This document shows positions 35,447-46,536 of a stretch of DNA of 64,000 bases, piece by piece (the stretch's first letter is position 1; the number at the start of each line of letters is the position of its first letter). The notes under the pieces are model-generated. The model was not told the DNA's origin. It saw only the letters and a program-made list of their open reading frames with translations, and made no database searches. The position numbers and the translations under genes were made by a program. The DNA is from Arthrobacter sp. NicSoilB8 (GTDB lineage: Bacteria > Actinomycetota > Actinomycetes > Actinomycetales > Micrococcaceae), in contig NZ_AP024655.1 in NCBI RefSeq assembly GCF_019977355.1, forward strand, positions 2,604,001 through 2,668,000, read 5' to 3'.

Positions 35447-36199
35447 CTACGTTCGCTCCACATGTTTGAGGGATTTCAGGACTCGCTCCAGATGCCACTG
35501 CAGGTAGCTGGCCACCAGGCCGGCCGCTTCCCGGCGGTGAACCGATGCGGAGGCATCCGCCGTCGACCAGTTGCCGGTGAGCAGGGCACCCAGCAGGAGC
35601 ACGGTTTCCGCGGCCGGCGCCGGGGACCCCGGCGGCCGGCAGTCGGCGCAGACCATGCCGCCCAGCGGCGCGGAAAACGCGGTGTGCGGGCCGGGGGCGC
35701 CGCACCGGGCGCAGTCGGTGAAGCTGGGCGCCCAGCCGCCGGTCGCGAGGGCGCGCAGCAGGTAGGAGTCCAGGATGAGTTCGGGGGCGTGATCGCCCCG
35801 GCTTAGCGACGCCAGTGCCCCGACCAGGAGGTTGTACTGGGCGGTGCCGGCTTCGCCGTCGACGTCGGTGAGCTTTTCCGCCGTCTCGGTCATGGCGGCG
35901 GCCACAGTGTATCGGCCATAGTCCGCGGCGATGTTGCTGCCGTAGGCGCCCTTGGCCACGGCCTGCGTGACGACGTCCAGGGTGCGTCCGGAAATCAGCT
36001 GGAGGTCCGCCACCATGAACGGCTCCAGCCTGGCGCCGAAACGGCTGCTGGTGCGGCGGACGCCCTTCGCCACCGCACGGACCTGGCCGTGGTGCTTGGT
36101 CAGCAGGGTGATGATGCGGTCCGCCTCGCCCAGCTTGTGGGTGCGAAGCACGACGGCGTCATCACGGTAGGCGCGCGCTGCGAAGGATTGTTGGACCAC
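35447..36199 (-). CDS. recO: DNA repair protein RecO
   Basis: Product of 250 residues: N-terminal OB fold ([40 protein letters not shown]), a helical middle and a zinc site of two CxxC pairs (CARCG, CADC). It loads RecA with RecR in recombination repair. The GTG at 36199 fits the family start; the upstream start at 36277 lies in the 16-bp repeat array and is rejected. Confidence 0.94.
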   Translation of the reverse strand: MVQQSFAARAYRDDAVVLRTHKLGEADRIITLLTKHHGQVRAVAKGVRRTSSRFGARLEPFMVADLQLISGRTLDVVTQAVAKGAYGSNIAADYGRYTVAAAMTETAEKLTDVDGEAGTAQYNLLVGALASLSRGDHAPELILDSYLLRALATGGWAPSFTDCARCGAPGPHTAFSAPLGGMVCADCRPPGSPAPAAETVLLLGALLTGNWSTADASASVHRREAAGLVASYLQWHLERVLKSLKHVERT

Positions 36200-36242
36200 A
36201 GTTAATCTTCGCACTGTCTTTGCGGAAACACGGTACGGGCGG

Positions 36243-36322
36243 CACCGCCGAGGTAAAACACCCCCGAGGTAAAACACCGCCGAGGTAAGACACCGCTGAG
36301 GTAAAACACCGCTGAGGCAAAG
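36243..36322. repeat. Five tandem copies of a 16-bp unit
   Basis: CACCGCCGAGGTAAAA repeats five times without gaps (starts 36243, 36259, 36275, 36291, 36307), with one to three changes per copy. It lies between the leuA terminator and recO. The period is not a multiple of three, and there are no spacers, so it is a simple VNTR rather than a coding or CRISPR array. Confidence 0.95.
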
Positions 36323-36326
36323 AAAA

Positions 36327-36356
36327 CTGCGCCGCCGGAGAGGTCCGGCGGCGCAG
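36327..36356 (-). terminator. Terminator of leuA
   Basis: Perfect 13-bp arms CTGCGCCGCCGGA / TCCGGCGGCGCAG with a 4-nt loop, 39 bp past the leuA stop on the minus strand. Confidence 0.8.
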
Positions 36357-36395
36357 CGTGCTTCATGACCCGTGTCAACAGCCTCAGCGGACGAA

Positions 36396-38275
<1,880 letters not shown>

Positions 38276-38387
38276 TTCACAGTAACACGGGTGCGTAAGA
38301 TGAAGGAGCCAGAGAACCGCAACGTCCACTATGCAGACCTTCCACCGGCCCACGGGCCGGTGCGGCCTGCCTCTCAAAGGAGCATCC

Positions 38388-40340
38388 GTGCCACTTTCGG
38401 GGATAGATCTGTCCACCATCGACGCCAGCGTCAGCCCGCAGGATGACCTGTACCAGCACGTGAACGGCAGCTGGCTCAAGAGCACCGTCATTCCGGACGA
38501 CCGGCCGCTGGAGGGCACGTTTACGGCGCTGCGCGATGCTTCGGAGCTCGCCGTGAAGGAAATTATCGAGCAGGCGGCCGCCCGCGGCGCGGAGGCTACC
38601 GGCATTGAGCGGAAAATCGGGGACCTCTACAACAGCTTCATGGACGAGGCTGCGGTGGAAGCCAGGGGCCTGGATCCGCTGCGGGCGCGGCTCGCGGAGG
38701 TGTTCGCCACAACGTCGGTGGCCGGGCTTGTGGCGTTGGCCGGACGGCTGTTCCGCGCCGACGTGGCGGGGCTCTTCTACATCTACCCGGCCCCGGACGC
38801 CGGAAACCCCGACCGGATCCTGCTGTACACCGGCCAGGGCGGTCTCGGACTGCCGGATGAGTCGTACTACCGCGAAGAGAAGTTCGCGCCGATGGTCCAG
38901 GCCTACCGCGCGCACGTGGCGGCCATGCTGGGCCTGGCGGACGTGGCCGACCCCGAGGGCGCGGCCGGACGCGTGGTGGCACTGGAAACTGCGCTGGCCT
39001 CGCACCACTGGGACAACGTGACGCTGCGGAATCCGCAAAAGACATACAACCTGAAGTCCGCCGAGCAGGCCGCGGAGCTGTTCCCGCTGCTGGCCGACTG
39101 GTTCGACGCCGCCGGCATCGTGCCGGAGAAGCGCACCGAACTGGTGATGAGCACCCCCGATTTCTTCTCCGGAGCTGCCTCGCTGCTGGACACCGAGCCG
39201 CTGGCGGCCTGGCAGGAATGGCTCGCCATGCGCGTCCTCAGCGCCGCCGCACCGTACCTGTCATCCCCGTTCGTCGACGCGAACTTCGCGTTCTACGGCA
39301 CCACCCTGAGCGGGACGCCGCGGATCAAGGACCGCTGGAAGCGCGGCGTCGCGGTGGTCGAGGCAGCCCTTGGTGAGGCGGTCGGCCAGATCTACGTGGC
39401 CCGGCACTTCCCGGAAGGCAACAAGGCGCGCATGCAGACCCTCGTTGCCAACCTGATCGCGGCGTACCGGGACTCGATCACCGGGCTGGAGTGGATGGGC
39501 GAGGCAACAAAGCTTGAGGCTCTGAAGAAGCTGGACTCCTTCCGCGCCAAGATCGGCTATCCCGACAAGTGGATCGACTACTCCGCCGTAGAGATTGATC
39601 CCGCCGATCTGCTGGGGAACGTGGAGCGCGGCCACAGCGCCGACGTCGACCGCCACCTCGATGAGGTCGGCAAGCCCGTGGACCGGGAGAAGTGGCTCAT
39701 GACCCCCCAGACGGTCAACGCCTACTACCATCCGCTGCTCAATGAGATCGTGTTCCCGGCCGCCATCCTGCAGCCGCCGTTCTTCACCGCCGACGCCGAC
39801 GACGCCGTCAACTACGGCGGCATCGGCGCCGTGATCGGCCACGAAATCGGCCACGGCTTCGATGACCAGGGCTCGCAGTACGACGGCAGCGGGCTCCTCC
39901 GGAACTGGTGGACCGAGGACGACCGCACCGCTTTCGAGGCTCTGACCGCCCGGCTGGTGGCACAGTTCGACGCCCTCTCCCCCACGGCGGCCCCCGGCCA
40001 CCACGTCAACGGCAGGCTGACCCTGGGCGAGAACATCGGCGACCTCGGCGGCCTCACGATTGCCTACAAGGCCTACCTGATCAGCCTCGACGGCCAGGAA
40101 CCGCCGGTGCTGGACGGGATGACGGGGTTCCAGCGGTTCTTCGCGTCCTGGGCCGCAGGGTGGCGGCAGGTCATCCGGAATGAAGAGGCCATCCGCCGCC
40201 TCGCGACCGACCCGCACTCCCCCAACGAGTTCCGCACGAACGAGATCGCCAAAAACCTCGACGCGTTCCATGCGGCGTTCAGTGTCACCGAGCAGGACGG
40301 CATGTGGATGCCGCCGCAGGAGCGCGTCAGCATCTGGTGA
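38388..40340 (+). CDS. M13-family zinc metallopeptidase (neprilysin/PepO-like)
   Basis: Product of 650 residues, full length for bacterial M13 enzymes. Zinc site HEIGH near residue 485 within VIGHEIGHGFDDQGSQYDGS, and the third ligand in GENIGDLGGLTIAYKAY near 546. No signal peptide is seen, so it is probably cytosolic, cutting oligopeptides. The GTG at 38388 follows AAAGGAG at ideal spacing. It is divergent from leuA/leuL; a short dyad CACCGGCCC-AC-GGGCCGGTG lies at 38343-38362 in its leader. Confidence 0.94.
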   Translation: MPLSGIDLSTIDASVSPQDDLYQHVNGSWLKSTVIPDDRPLEGTFTALRDASELAVKEIIEQAAARGAEATGIERKIGDLYNSFMDEAAVEARGLDPLRARLAEVFATTSVAGLVALAGRLFRADVAGLFYIYPAPDAGNPDRILLYTGQGGLGLPDESYYREEKFAPMVQAYRAHVAAMLGLADVADPEGAAGRVVALETALASHHWDNVTLRNPQKTYNLKSAEQAAELFPLLADWFDAAGIVPEKRTELVMSTPDFFSGAASLLDTEPLAAWQEWLAMRVLSAAAPYLSSPFVDANFAFYGTTLSGTPRIKDRWKRGVAVVEAALGEAVGQIYVARHFPEGNKARMQTLVANLIAAYRDSITGLEWMGEATKLEALKKLDSFRAKIGYPDKWIDYSAVEIDPADLLGNVERGHSADVDRHLDEVGKPVDREKWLMTPQTVNAYYHPLLNEIVFPAAILQPPFFTADADDAVNYGGIGAVIGHEIGHGFDDQGSQYDGSGLLRNWWTEDDRTAFEALTARLVAQFDALSPTAAPGHHVNGRLTLGENIGDLGGLTIAYKAYLISLDGQEPPVLDGMTGFQRFFASWAAGWRQVIRNEEAIRRLATDPHSPNEFRTNEIAKNLDAFHAAFSVTEQDGMWMPPQERVSIW

Positions 40341-40497
40341 CCGGAGGAACACGGGGCCGATTCTGATGTCACGGCCCCGGGTTCTCCGGCAGCCTCCGCA
40401 CGTGCTGCCGTCACCAATCAGGGCTTTGTTCCCTGTCGCTGAGCCGGGCGGGCACCTTCACTGGACACAAAGGATGTTGAGTACCGGCGGAGGAAAG

Positions 40498-41208
40498 GTG
40501 GTCGCGGTGGGCAGTCAACGGGACGACGGCGTGAGGGCGCGGGTCCGCGACGCTGCTGTCGCCCATTTCGCGGCTGCCGGGTTCAGCAAACCCGGGCTGG
40601 ACGAGATCTCACGCGCCGCGGGCGTCTCCGGCGATGACATTGTTGCCCTGTTCGGCGACGAGGACGGACTTCGCCAGGCATGCGACGACTACGTGCTCCA
40701 GGCCTTGGTGGGGTGGGCACATGAAAAGGCCACGCTGGAGGGCATGAGCGAGGTCATGCGCTCCTACCAGGCTGACCCCGGCAGCTACCAGGCACAGATT
40801 AACTACCTCGGACGCGTCGTGGCCGAGAACACCCCCGCCGCGGCCCGCTTCATCGACGTCCTGGTCAACGAGAGCGAAACGATTATCAGAGCCGGCATGA
40901 GGGACGGCACGATGCGCCACTCCGATGACCCGCGGGCCCTGGCCGTCCTGACCGCCACCAACGTGCTGGGCCTGATAGCCATGGCCCCGCACATCGAACG
41001 CACCCTCGGGCTGCCGGCCTCCCAGCAGCAAATGCTGCTTCGCCTTGCCCTGCCGGCCCTGGAGCTTTACACCCACGGCCTCTACGCCGACGACTCCTAC
41101 CTCAGACTCGTCCGCGACGCCGTCTCCGCCCTCCAGCCGCCTCACAATGCGCCGGAGACACCGGGCACGGGAGCCCAGGAGCTTCCGACCGCGCCGGACG
41201 GCAACTGA
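40498..41208 (+). CDS. TetR-family transcriptional regulator
   Basis: Product of about 236 residues. The N-terminal helix-turn-helix is degenerate but recognisable (VRDAAVAHFAAAGFSKPGLD, EISRAAGVSGDDIVALFGDE), followed by a TetR_C-type domain. The start is uncertain: GTG at 40498 has GGAGG 4 nt upstream; GTG at 40507 and ATG at 40474 are alternatives. It lies directly upstream of the SDR gene and probably regulates it. Confidence 0.82.
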   Translation: MVAVGSQRDDGVRARVRDAAVAHFAAAGFSKPGLDEISRAAGVSGDDIVALFGDEDGLRQACDDYVLQALVGWAHEKATLEGMSEVMRSYQADPGSYQAQINYLGRVVAENTPAAARFIDVLVNESETIIRAGMRDGTMRHSDDPRALAVLTATNVLGLIAMAPHIERTLGLPASQQQMLLRLALPALELYTHGLYADDSYLRLVRDAVSALQPPHNAPETPGTGAQELPTAPDGN

Positions 41209-41276
41209 TCGGCCCACGAGCATTACGGGGGGCGGCAGAACCACAGGGTGCACCCGACACAAGGAAAGGACCACCC

Positions 41277-42071
41277 CTGGCTCGCATCTTCATCACCGGC
41301 TCGACCGACGGACTCGGCCTCGCCGCCGCCCGGACCCTCCTGAACGAGGGCCACGAGGTTCTCCTGCACGCCCGCTCCAGGGAACGCGCCGCCGCCCTCG
41401 ACGGCCTCGCTCCGCAGGCGGCCGGCATCGTGATCGGTGACCTGAGCAGCGCCGCCGCGACCCGGGACCTGGCCTGGCAGGTCAACGCGCACGGCCGGAT
41501 GGACGCCATCATCCACAACGCCGGCGTCTACGTCTCGCCAGGGCGCGTCGCGACCGCGGAGGGACACTCCCGCACCCTGGCCGTTAACGTGCTCGCGCCC
41601 TACCTGCTCACCGCCCTGATCGAACGCCCCGCCCGCCTGATCTACATCAGTAGCGGCATGCACCACGGGGCCGGCGGCGACCTCCGCGACATCGACTGGA
41701 CCGCACGGCGCTGGAATGCCGGCGCCGCTTACTCCGAGAGTAAACTGTACGTTTCCGCCCTCGCCGCGTCCGTCGCGCGCCACTGGCCCGCCGTGCTCAG
41801 CAACTCCGTTGACCCCGGCTGGGTACCCACCAAGATGGGCGGCGCGGGTGCGCCCGGCGACCTGGCCATGGGCCACGACACCCAGCGCTGGCTCGCCGTC
41901 AGCGACGACCCCGCGGCGCTGGTCTCCGGCAAGTACTTCCACCACCGCCGGCAGCGGAGTCCGGCACCGGAAGTCACTGACACGGACTTCCAGGACAGGC
42001 TGACCGACAGGCTCGCCGGACTCACCGGGACCACGCTTTTCCCGAGGAATGAAAGAGCGGCGGGGGCTTAG
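41277..42071 (+). CDS. Short-chain dehydrogenase (SDR) with CTG start codon
   Basis: Product of 264 residues. The coenzyme motif ITGSTDGLGLAAARTL at the very N-terminus and the catalytic YSESK with the preceding serine (ISSG) are those of classical SDRs. The Rossmann motif lies upstream of every ATG, GTG or TTG in the frame. The first codon consistent with the family N-terminus (-ARIFITG) is CTG at 41277, and AAAGGA sits exactly 6 nt before it. So the gene appears to start with CTG, unless the base is an error for ATG. Its stop overlaps the end of the convergent LCP gene by 4 bp. Substrate unknown. Confidence 0.88.
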   Translation: MARIFITGSTDGLGLAAARTLLNEGHEVLLHARSRERAAALDGLAPQAAGIVIGDLSSAAATRDLAWQVNAHGRMDAIIHNAGVYVSPGRVATAEGHSRTLAVNVLAPYLLTALIERPARLIYISSGMHHGAGGDLRDIDWTARRWNAGAAYSESKLYVSALAASVARHWPAVLSNSVDPGWVPTKMGGAGAPGDLAMGHDTQRWLAVSDDPAALVSGKYFHHRRQRSPAPEVTDTDFQDRLTDRLAGLTGTTLFPRNERAAGA

Positions 42072-43636
42072 CGCGTGATGAGCGCCGGGTTGGCCTGCTG
42101 GCAAACGGTGTCGCCGGCCGTCTGGTTGACGATGTCCGCCGGCAGCTGCGGGGCAGCATCGGCGGTCGGCGTCCCGTTGGCGAAGTCGCTGCCCAGGTAG
42201 ACCTGGACCCCGGCAACTCCGGCGGCCGGGAGCACCCGGCCCGGCGCCACCCCGAGCACGGCCGCGACATCCGCGGCCACGTCTGCATACTCCGGACCGT
42301 AGTAGACCGCCGTCGCCGCGACGGGCTGAGCCGTCAGTTGGGCCACCTGGGTGAAGCCGGCGCCCTTGACGGCCTGGATGATCTCCTGCGTCCGGGCCGG
42401 CACGCCCGAGCCGTTGGCAACGGTGACGGGCTGCAGGGCCTTGTCATAGGCCGGTGCGGTGGCGCTGGGCGTCGGCGTGGCGCTTGCACTGGCAGACGGA
42501 GAAGCGCTCGGCGTCGCGGTCGGGTCTGTCAGGTCAATGTCCTTGCGCATGGCGGCGAAGAGCTGGGAGGCCGCGGGCTGGGCCAGTTCCAACCGGTTGG
42601 GGTCGGCGGCGGCCGGCACGGTCGGCGTGGCCACGAAGGCCACCTTGCCGACGTCGATGTTCTTCAGCCGGTTGCCCACGGTCAGCAGCGTCGGCACCGA
42701 CGCCAGGCCGTCGTCGATGGTCAGGTTCTTGGTGATCGCGTCCGCGATGCCGAGCATCCGCGCCGGGTTGCTGAGCGTGCCGTCGTCCTTGATCTTTCGC
42801 GTCAGGGCAGACAGGAAGCCCTGCTGGGCCTTGATGCGTCCGAGGTCGCCGCCGTCGCCGAACGCGTGCCGCGTGCGGACGAACGAGAGTGCCTGCTCGC
42901 CCTGGACGGTGGACGTGCCCTTGGGCAGCCTCAGCTTCGAGTCGGGATCGTACACGGCGTCGCTGATGCACACCTCGACACCGCCGACGGCGTTGGAGAG
43001 TTCCTTGACGGCGTTGAAGTCGGCCATCATGAAGTGGTCGATCTCAAGGCCGGTGAGCTTGTTAACGGTGTCCACGGCGCAACCGATGCCTGCCTCGGAC
43101 ATTGCCGAGTTGATCATGACGCCGGTCTGGGCCGGGTACTCCCTGTTGGTCTTCGGATCCTTGCATTTGGGGATGTCGACGAGCAGATCGCGCGGGAAGC
43201 TGATGACATTGACACGCTTGTTGTCCGCGGAGATGTCCATGAGCATCATCACGTCCGAGTGCCCGTAACCGGTGGAGTCATCGCTGGTGCCGTACTGCGA
43301 GTTCTTCCCGTCGCGGGTATCCGAGCCGAGGATCAGGATCTGCATCCGGTCCGTCGAATCATTCACGGCAGACTCGGACTTGGTGCTGCCGGCGCTCAGC
43401 GGCGCCTTGGTGATGTTGCCCTGGAGCCGGATCGCCCAGTAAGCGCCGAAAGCGATCACCCCGACCAGGAGGACGGCGAAGACTCCCGTGCCGACTTTCA
43501 GCCAGATGGGGGTCCGCCGGCCGGCGCCCAGGTGGCGGGCGGGTCCGACGGCGGCGTCGGCCGTGTGCCGGGCAGCAGCGGCTGACCGGTCCGGCGGGGC
43601 GGTTCCGTCGGCACGGTTGTCACGGGGTCGAACCAC
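42068..43636 (-). CDS. LytR-CpsA-Psr (LCP) family cell-wall polymer ligase
   Basis: Product of 522 residues: a cytosolic N-terminus, a membrane helix at about 44-66, an LCP domain (ILILGSDTRDG, GHSDVMMLMDISADNKRVNV, ISFPRDLLVDIP, ALSFVRTRHAFGDGGDLGR), a Ser/Ala/Pro/Thr-rich linker and a C-terminal LytR_C domain. LCP enzymes attach teichoic-acid-like or arabinogalactan-like polymers to peptidoglycan outside the cell. The GTG at 43636 has GGAAGG upstream. Confidence 0.93.
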   Translation of the reverse strand: MVRPRDNRADGTAPPDRSAAAARHTADAAVGPARHLGAGRRTPIWLKVGTGVFAVLLVGVIAFGAYWAIRLQGNITKAPLSAGSTKSESAVNDSTDRMQILILGSDTRDGKNSQYGTSDDSTGYGHSDVMMLMDISADNKRVNVISFPRDLLVDIPKCKDPKTNREYPAQTGVMINSAMSEAGIGCAVDTVNKLTGLEIDHFMMADFNAVKELSNAVGGVEVCISDAVYDPDSKLRLPKGTSTVQGEQALSFVRTRHAFGDGGDLGRIKAQQGFLSALTRKIKDDGTLSNPARMLGIADAITKNLTIDDGLASVPTLLTVGNRLKNIDVGKVAFVATPTVPAAADPNRLELAQPAASQLFAAMRKDIDLTDPTATPSASPSASASATPTPSATAPAYDKALQPVTVANGSGVPARTQEIIQAVKGAGFTQVAQLTAQPVAATAVYYGPEYADVAADVAAVLGVAPGRVLPAAGVAGVQVYLGSDFANGTPTADAAPQLPADIVNQTAGDTVCQQANPALITR

Positions 43637-43791
43637 TTGTTGAGCCTTCCTTCACGAACGGGAGTCTGCCCATTTTAGTGGCCGAGTCTGAGAAAATGCC
43701 GATGCGCGCGCTCTTGGGAGCGGCGTGACGGGCCGGCGGCCCGGTAGTAGCCCATGTGCGAGCCCTCGTAAAGGCCCTCGCAAAGGCCTGC

Positions 43792-44751
43792 TCAGAAGCC
43801 GAGCTTGACGAGCTGCTTCGGATCGCGCTGCCAGTCCTTGGCCACCTTGACGTGCAGGTCAAGGTAGATGCGGGCGCCGAGCAGCGCCTCAATTGCCTTG
43901 CGGGCGTTGGTCCCGACTTCGCGGAGGCGGGCGCCGCCCTTGCCGATGATGATGGCTTTCTGCGAGGGGCGTTCCACGTACAGGTTGACGCGGACGTCCA
44001 GGAACGGCCGGTCTTCGGGCCTGCCTTCCCGGGGAACGATCTCGTCGACGACGACGGCCAGGGAGTGCGGCAACTCGTCGCGGACGCCTTCGAGGGCGGC
44101 TTCGCGGATGAGCTCGGCGATCATCACGGCTTCCGGCTCGTCTGTCAGGTGCCCGTCCGGATACAGCGGCGGCGACGCCGGCATGTGGCTGATCAGCACA
44201 TCGGCGACGGTATCGACCTGGAAGCCGTCGGTCGCGGAGACCGGGACAATGTCCTTCCAGCCCTCCTCGCCGAGGACCTCGCGGCCCAGCGCGGCGACGG
44301 CGAGCAGCTGCTCGGTGAGGCCCTGGCGGTCCACGGTGTCGGCCTTGGTCACGATCGCGATGATCGGCTTGTTGCCGACGGCGGCGAGCTGGGCGGCGAT
44401 GAACTTGTCTCCCGGGCCGATCTTCTCGTTGGCCGGCAGGCAGAAGCCGATTGCGTCGACTTCGGCGAGGGTGTCGGCGACGAGTTCGTTCAGCCGCTTC
44501 CCCAGCAGGGTGCGCGGGCGGTGCAGGCCCGGGGTGTCCACGAGGATCAGCTGGGCGTCGTCCCGGTGCACGATGCCCCGGATGGTGTGGCGCGTGGTCT
44601 GCGGCTTGGCCGAGGTGATCGCGACTTTTTGGCCCACCAGGGCGTTGGTGAGGGTGGACTTGCCCGCATTGGGCCGGCCCACCAGCACCGAGAACCCGGC
44701 GCGGTAGCCGCCGTAGGCTGCTTCGCCGTCGGACTTATTCTGCTTGCTCAC
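43792..44751 (-). CDS. era: GTPase Era
   Basis: Product of 319 residues: G1 GRPNAGKST, G2 region TTRHTIRG, G3 DTPG, G4 TKAD, and a C-terminal KH domain with AIIIGKGGARLREVGTNARK. It assists 30S ribosome assembly. The GTG at 44751 has GGAGT at good spacing and lies inside the end of the CNNM gene (17-bp overlap), so it is translationally coupled. Confidence 0.96.
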   Translation of the reverse strand: MSKQNKSDGEAAYGGYRAGFSVLVGRPNAGKSTLTNALVGQKVAITSAKPQTTRHTIRGIVHRDDAQLILVDTPGLHRPRTLLGKRLNELVADTLAEVDAIGFCLPANEKIGPGDKFIAAQLAAVGNKPIIAIVTKADTVDRQGLTEQLLAVAALGREVLGEEGWKDIVPVSATDGFQVDTVADVLISHMPASPPLYPDGHLTDEPEAVMIAELIREAALEGVRDELPHSLAVVVDEIVPREGRPEDRPFLDVRVNLYVERPSQKAIIIGKGGARLREVGTNARKAIEALLGARIYLDLHVKVAKDWQRDPKQLVKLGF

Positions 44752-46066
44752 GTAGGACTCCCTGTTGGATTGGTGCGGCCTCGTCGAGAAGGTCTTCAAG
44801 GTCAGTTTCTTCTTTTGGAACGGCGGCCGCAATGATGTGGCTGACGCGGTTCCGCCGGCCCTCCAGCCGGTCGGCGCGGAGGGACAGGCCGTGGACCTGG
44901 ACGGTGCTGCCGACGATCGGCACCCGGCCGAGGGCTTTGGCGAGCAGGCCGCCCACGGTGTCCACTTCGTCGTCGTCGAGCTCCAGGTCGAAGAGCTCGC
45001 CGAGATCATCGATGCTCATGCGGGCGCTGACCCGGTAGCTGCCGTCGCCAAGAGCCACGGCCTCGGCGCTTTCGGTGTCATATTCGTCGACGATTTCCCC
45101 GACGATCTCCTCGATGAGGTCTTCGAGCGTGACCAGGCCCGCCGTTCCGCCGTATTCGTCGATGACGATGGCCACGTGCGTGGATTCCTTCTGGAGTTCG
45201 CGCAGCAGGTCGCTGACCGGTTTCGAGTCCGGCACGTAGCGGACCTCGCGGGCGAGTTCGTCCACCACCGGCGGCTCGTCGTCCGGGCCGAGGTTGTGGA
45301 GCGCGGCGGCGACGTCCTTGAGGTACACAATGCCGAGGATCTGGTCGGTGTTTTCGCCGATGACCGGGATCCGGGAGTAGCCGGAGCGCAGGAAGAGCGA
45401 CATCGCCCGCCGCAGGCTGGATCCGGAGTCGATCGTGAGGATGTCGGTCCGCGGCACCATGACGGAGCGGACCAGGGTGTCGCCGAAGTCGAAGACCGAC
45501 TGGATCAGTTCGGCCTCGTTGTCCTCGATCACGTCGGACTCGGTGGCGCGGTCCACGAGTTCGCGGAATTCCTCTTCGCTGAAAAAGGCCTCGCTGTCCG
45601 CCGGTGCGCCCGGGGCCACGGCGCTGCCAAGCCGCACCAGCCAGCCCGGGATCGGGCCGAGCACGGCGTAGAGGGACCGGACCAGCGGCGCGCTGAACCG
45701 GACCAGCGCGGCGGAGTGCACACGGCCGAGCTGCCGCGGGGACACGCCCACGATCACGAAACCGACCACGGCCATGATGCCGGTGGCCGCCAGACCGGCG
45801 AGCCAGACGTTGTCCAGCATGCTGTGCAGCAGGACGGTCACGGCGACGGCGGAGGCCATCTCAAACCAGATCCGCCAGAACCGCAGGGCGCGCATGTGCC
45901 CCACGGGCTGCGCCAGGATCCGTTTGAGCGACGTTCCCCGGCTGTGCAGGACCGCCTGCTCAGCGTCGTGCCGGGGCAGGAAGTTAAACGCGGACTCGGC
46001 AGCGGTCAGCACCGCGGCAAAGCTGAGAAACACCAGCGCCATGCCGGCAAGGATCAGTGGGGTCAC
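44735..46066 (-). CDS. CNNM/CorC-type membrane protein (hemolysin-family)
   Basis: Product of 443 residues: an N-terminal DUF21 membrane domain (about 1-150), two CBS motifs ([40 protein letters not shown]; then [20 protein letters not shown]) and a CorC_HlyC domain at the end. Relatives act in magnesium or cobalt export and homeostasis. The GTG overlaps the ybeY stop by 4 bp. Confidence 0.92.
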   Translation of the reverse strand: MTPLILAGMALVFLSFAAVLTAAESAFNFLPRHDAEQAVLHSRGTSLKRILAQPVGHMRALRFWRIWFEMASAVAVTVLLHSMLDNVWLAGLAATGIMAVVGFVIVGVSPRQLGRVHSAALVRFSAPLVRSLYAVLGPIPGWLVRLGSAVAPGAPADSEAFFSEEEFRELVDRATESDVIEDNEAELIQSVFDFGDTLVRSVMVPRTDILTIDSGSSLRRAMSLFLRSGYSRIPVIGENTDQILGIVYLKDVAAALHNLGPDDEPPVVDELAREVRYVPDSKPVSDLLRELQKESTHVAIVIDEYGGTAGLVTLEDLIEEIVGEIVDEYDTESAEAVALGDGSYRVSARMSIDDLGELFDLELDDDEVDTVGGLLAKALGRVPIVGSTVQVHGLSLRADRLEGRRNRVSHIIAAAVPKEETDLEDLLDEAAPIQQGVLREQAE

Positions 46067-46536
46067 TGAATCGTCTCTGACGGGGCCGCTTTACCGGTGA
46101 AAGCGGTGAGGAGTTCGCGCTGCAGCCCGAACATCTCTTCCTTCTCCTCCGGCTCGGCGTGGTCATAGCCCAGCAGGTGCAGGATGCCGTGCGTCGTCAG
46201 CAGCAGCATCTCGTCCTGGGTGGAGTGGCCGGCGTTCCGGGCCTGGACCTCGGCCACCTGGGGGCAGATGGCGATATCACCGAGCATGCCCTGGGGAGTG
46301 GGCTTGTCCGGAGTGCCGGGCGTCAGCTCGTCCATGGGCACGGACAGGACATCGGTGGAGCCGGGTTCGTCCATCAGCTCGATGTGGAGCTTTTCCATGG
46401 CTGGCTCGTCCACCAGCAGGATGGACAGTTCCGCCTGGGGGTGGATGTAGAGGCGTTCGAAGATGAACCGCGAGAGGGCCACGAGCTCGGATTCATCCAC
46501 CGCTACGCCGGATTCGTTGTTGACCTCAATGCTCAT
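46063..46536 (-). CDS. ybeY: Endoribonuclease YbeY (rRNA maturation)
   Basis: Product of 157 residues with the zinc motif HGILHLLGYDH. It processes the 3' end of 16S rRNA and takes part in ribosome quality control. It lies between phoH and the CNNM gene with 4-bp overlaps on both sides, the conserved phoH-ybeY-cnnm-era order. Confidence 0.95.
   Translation of the reverse strand: MSIEVNNESGVAVDESELVALSRFIFERLYIHPQAELSILLVDEPAMEKLHIELMDEPGSTDVLSVPMDELTPGTPDKPTPQGMLGDIAICPQVAEVQARNAGHSTQDEMLLLTTHGILHLLGYDHAEPEEKEEMFGLQRELLTAFTGKAAPSETIQ

Noticed and set aside
36243..36322. CRISPR array
   Set aside because: Units are contiguous with no spacers, and no cas genes are nearby; it is a simple tandem repeat.
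41430..42071. SDR gene starting at the GTG at 41430
   Set aside because: It would lack the whole dinucleotide-binding motif that is encoded in frame just upstream with a good ribosome site.
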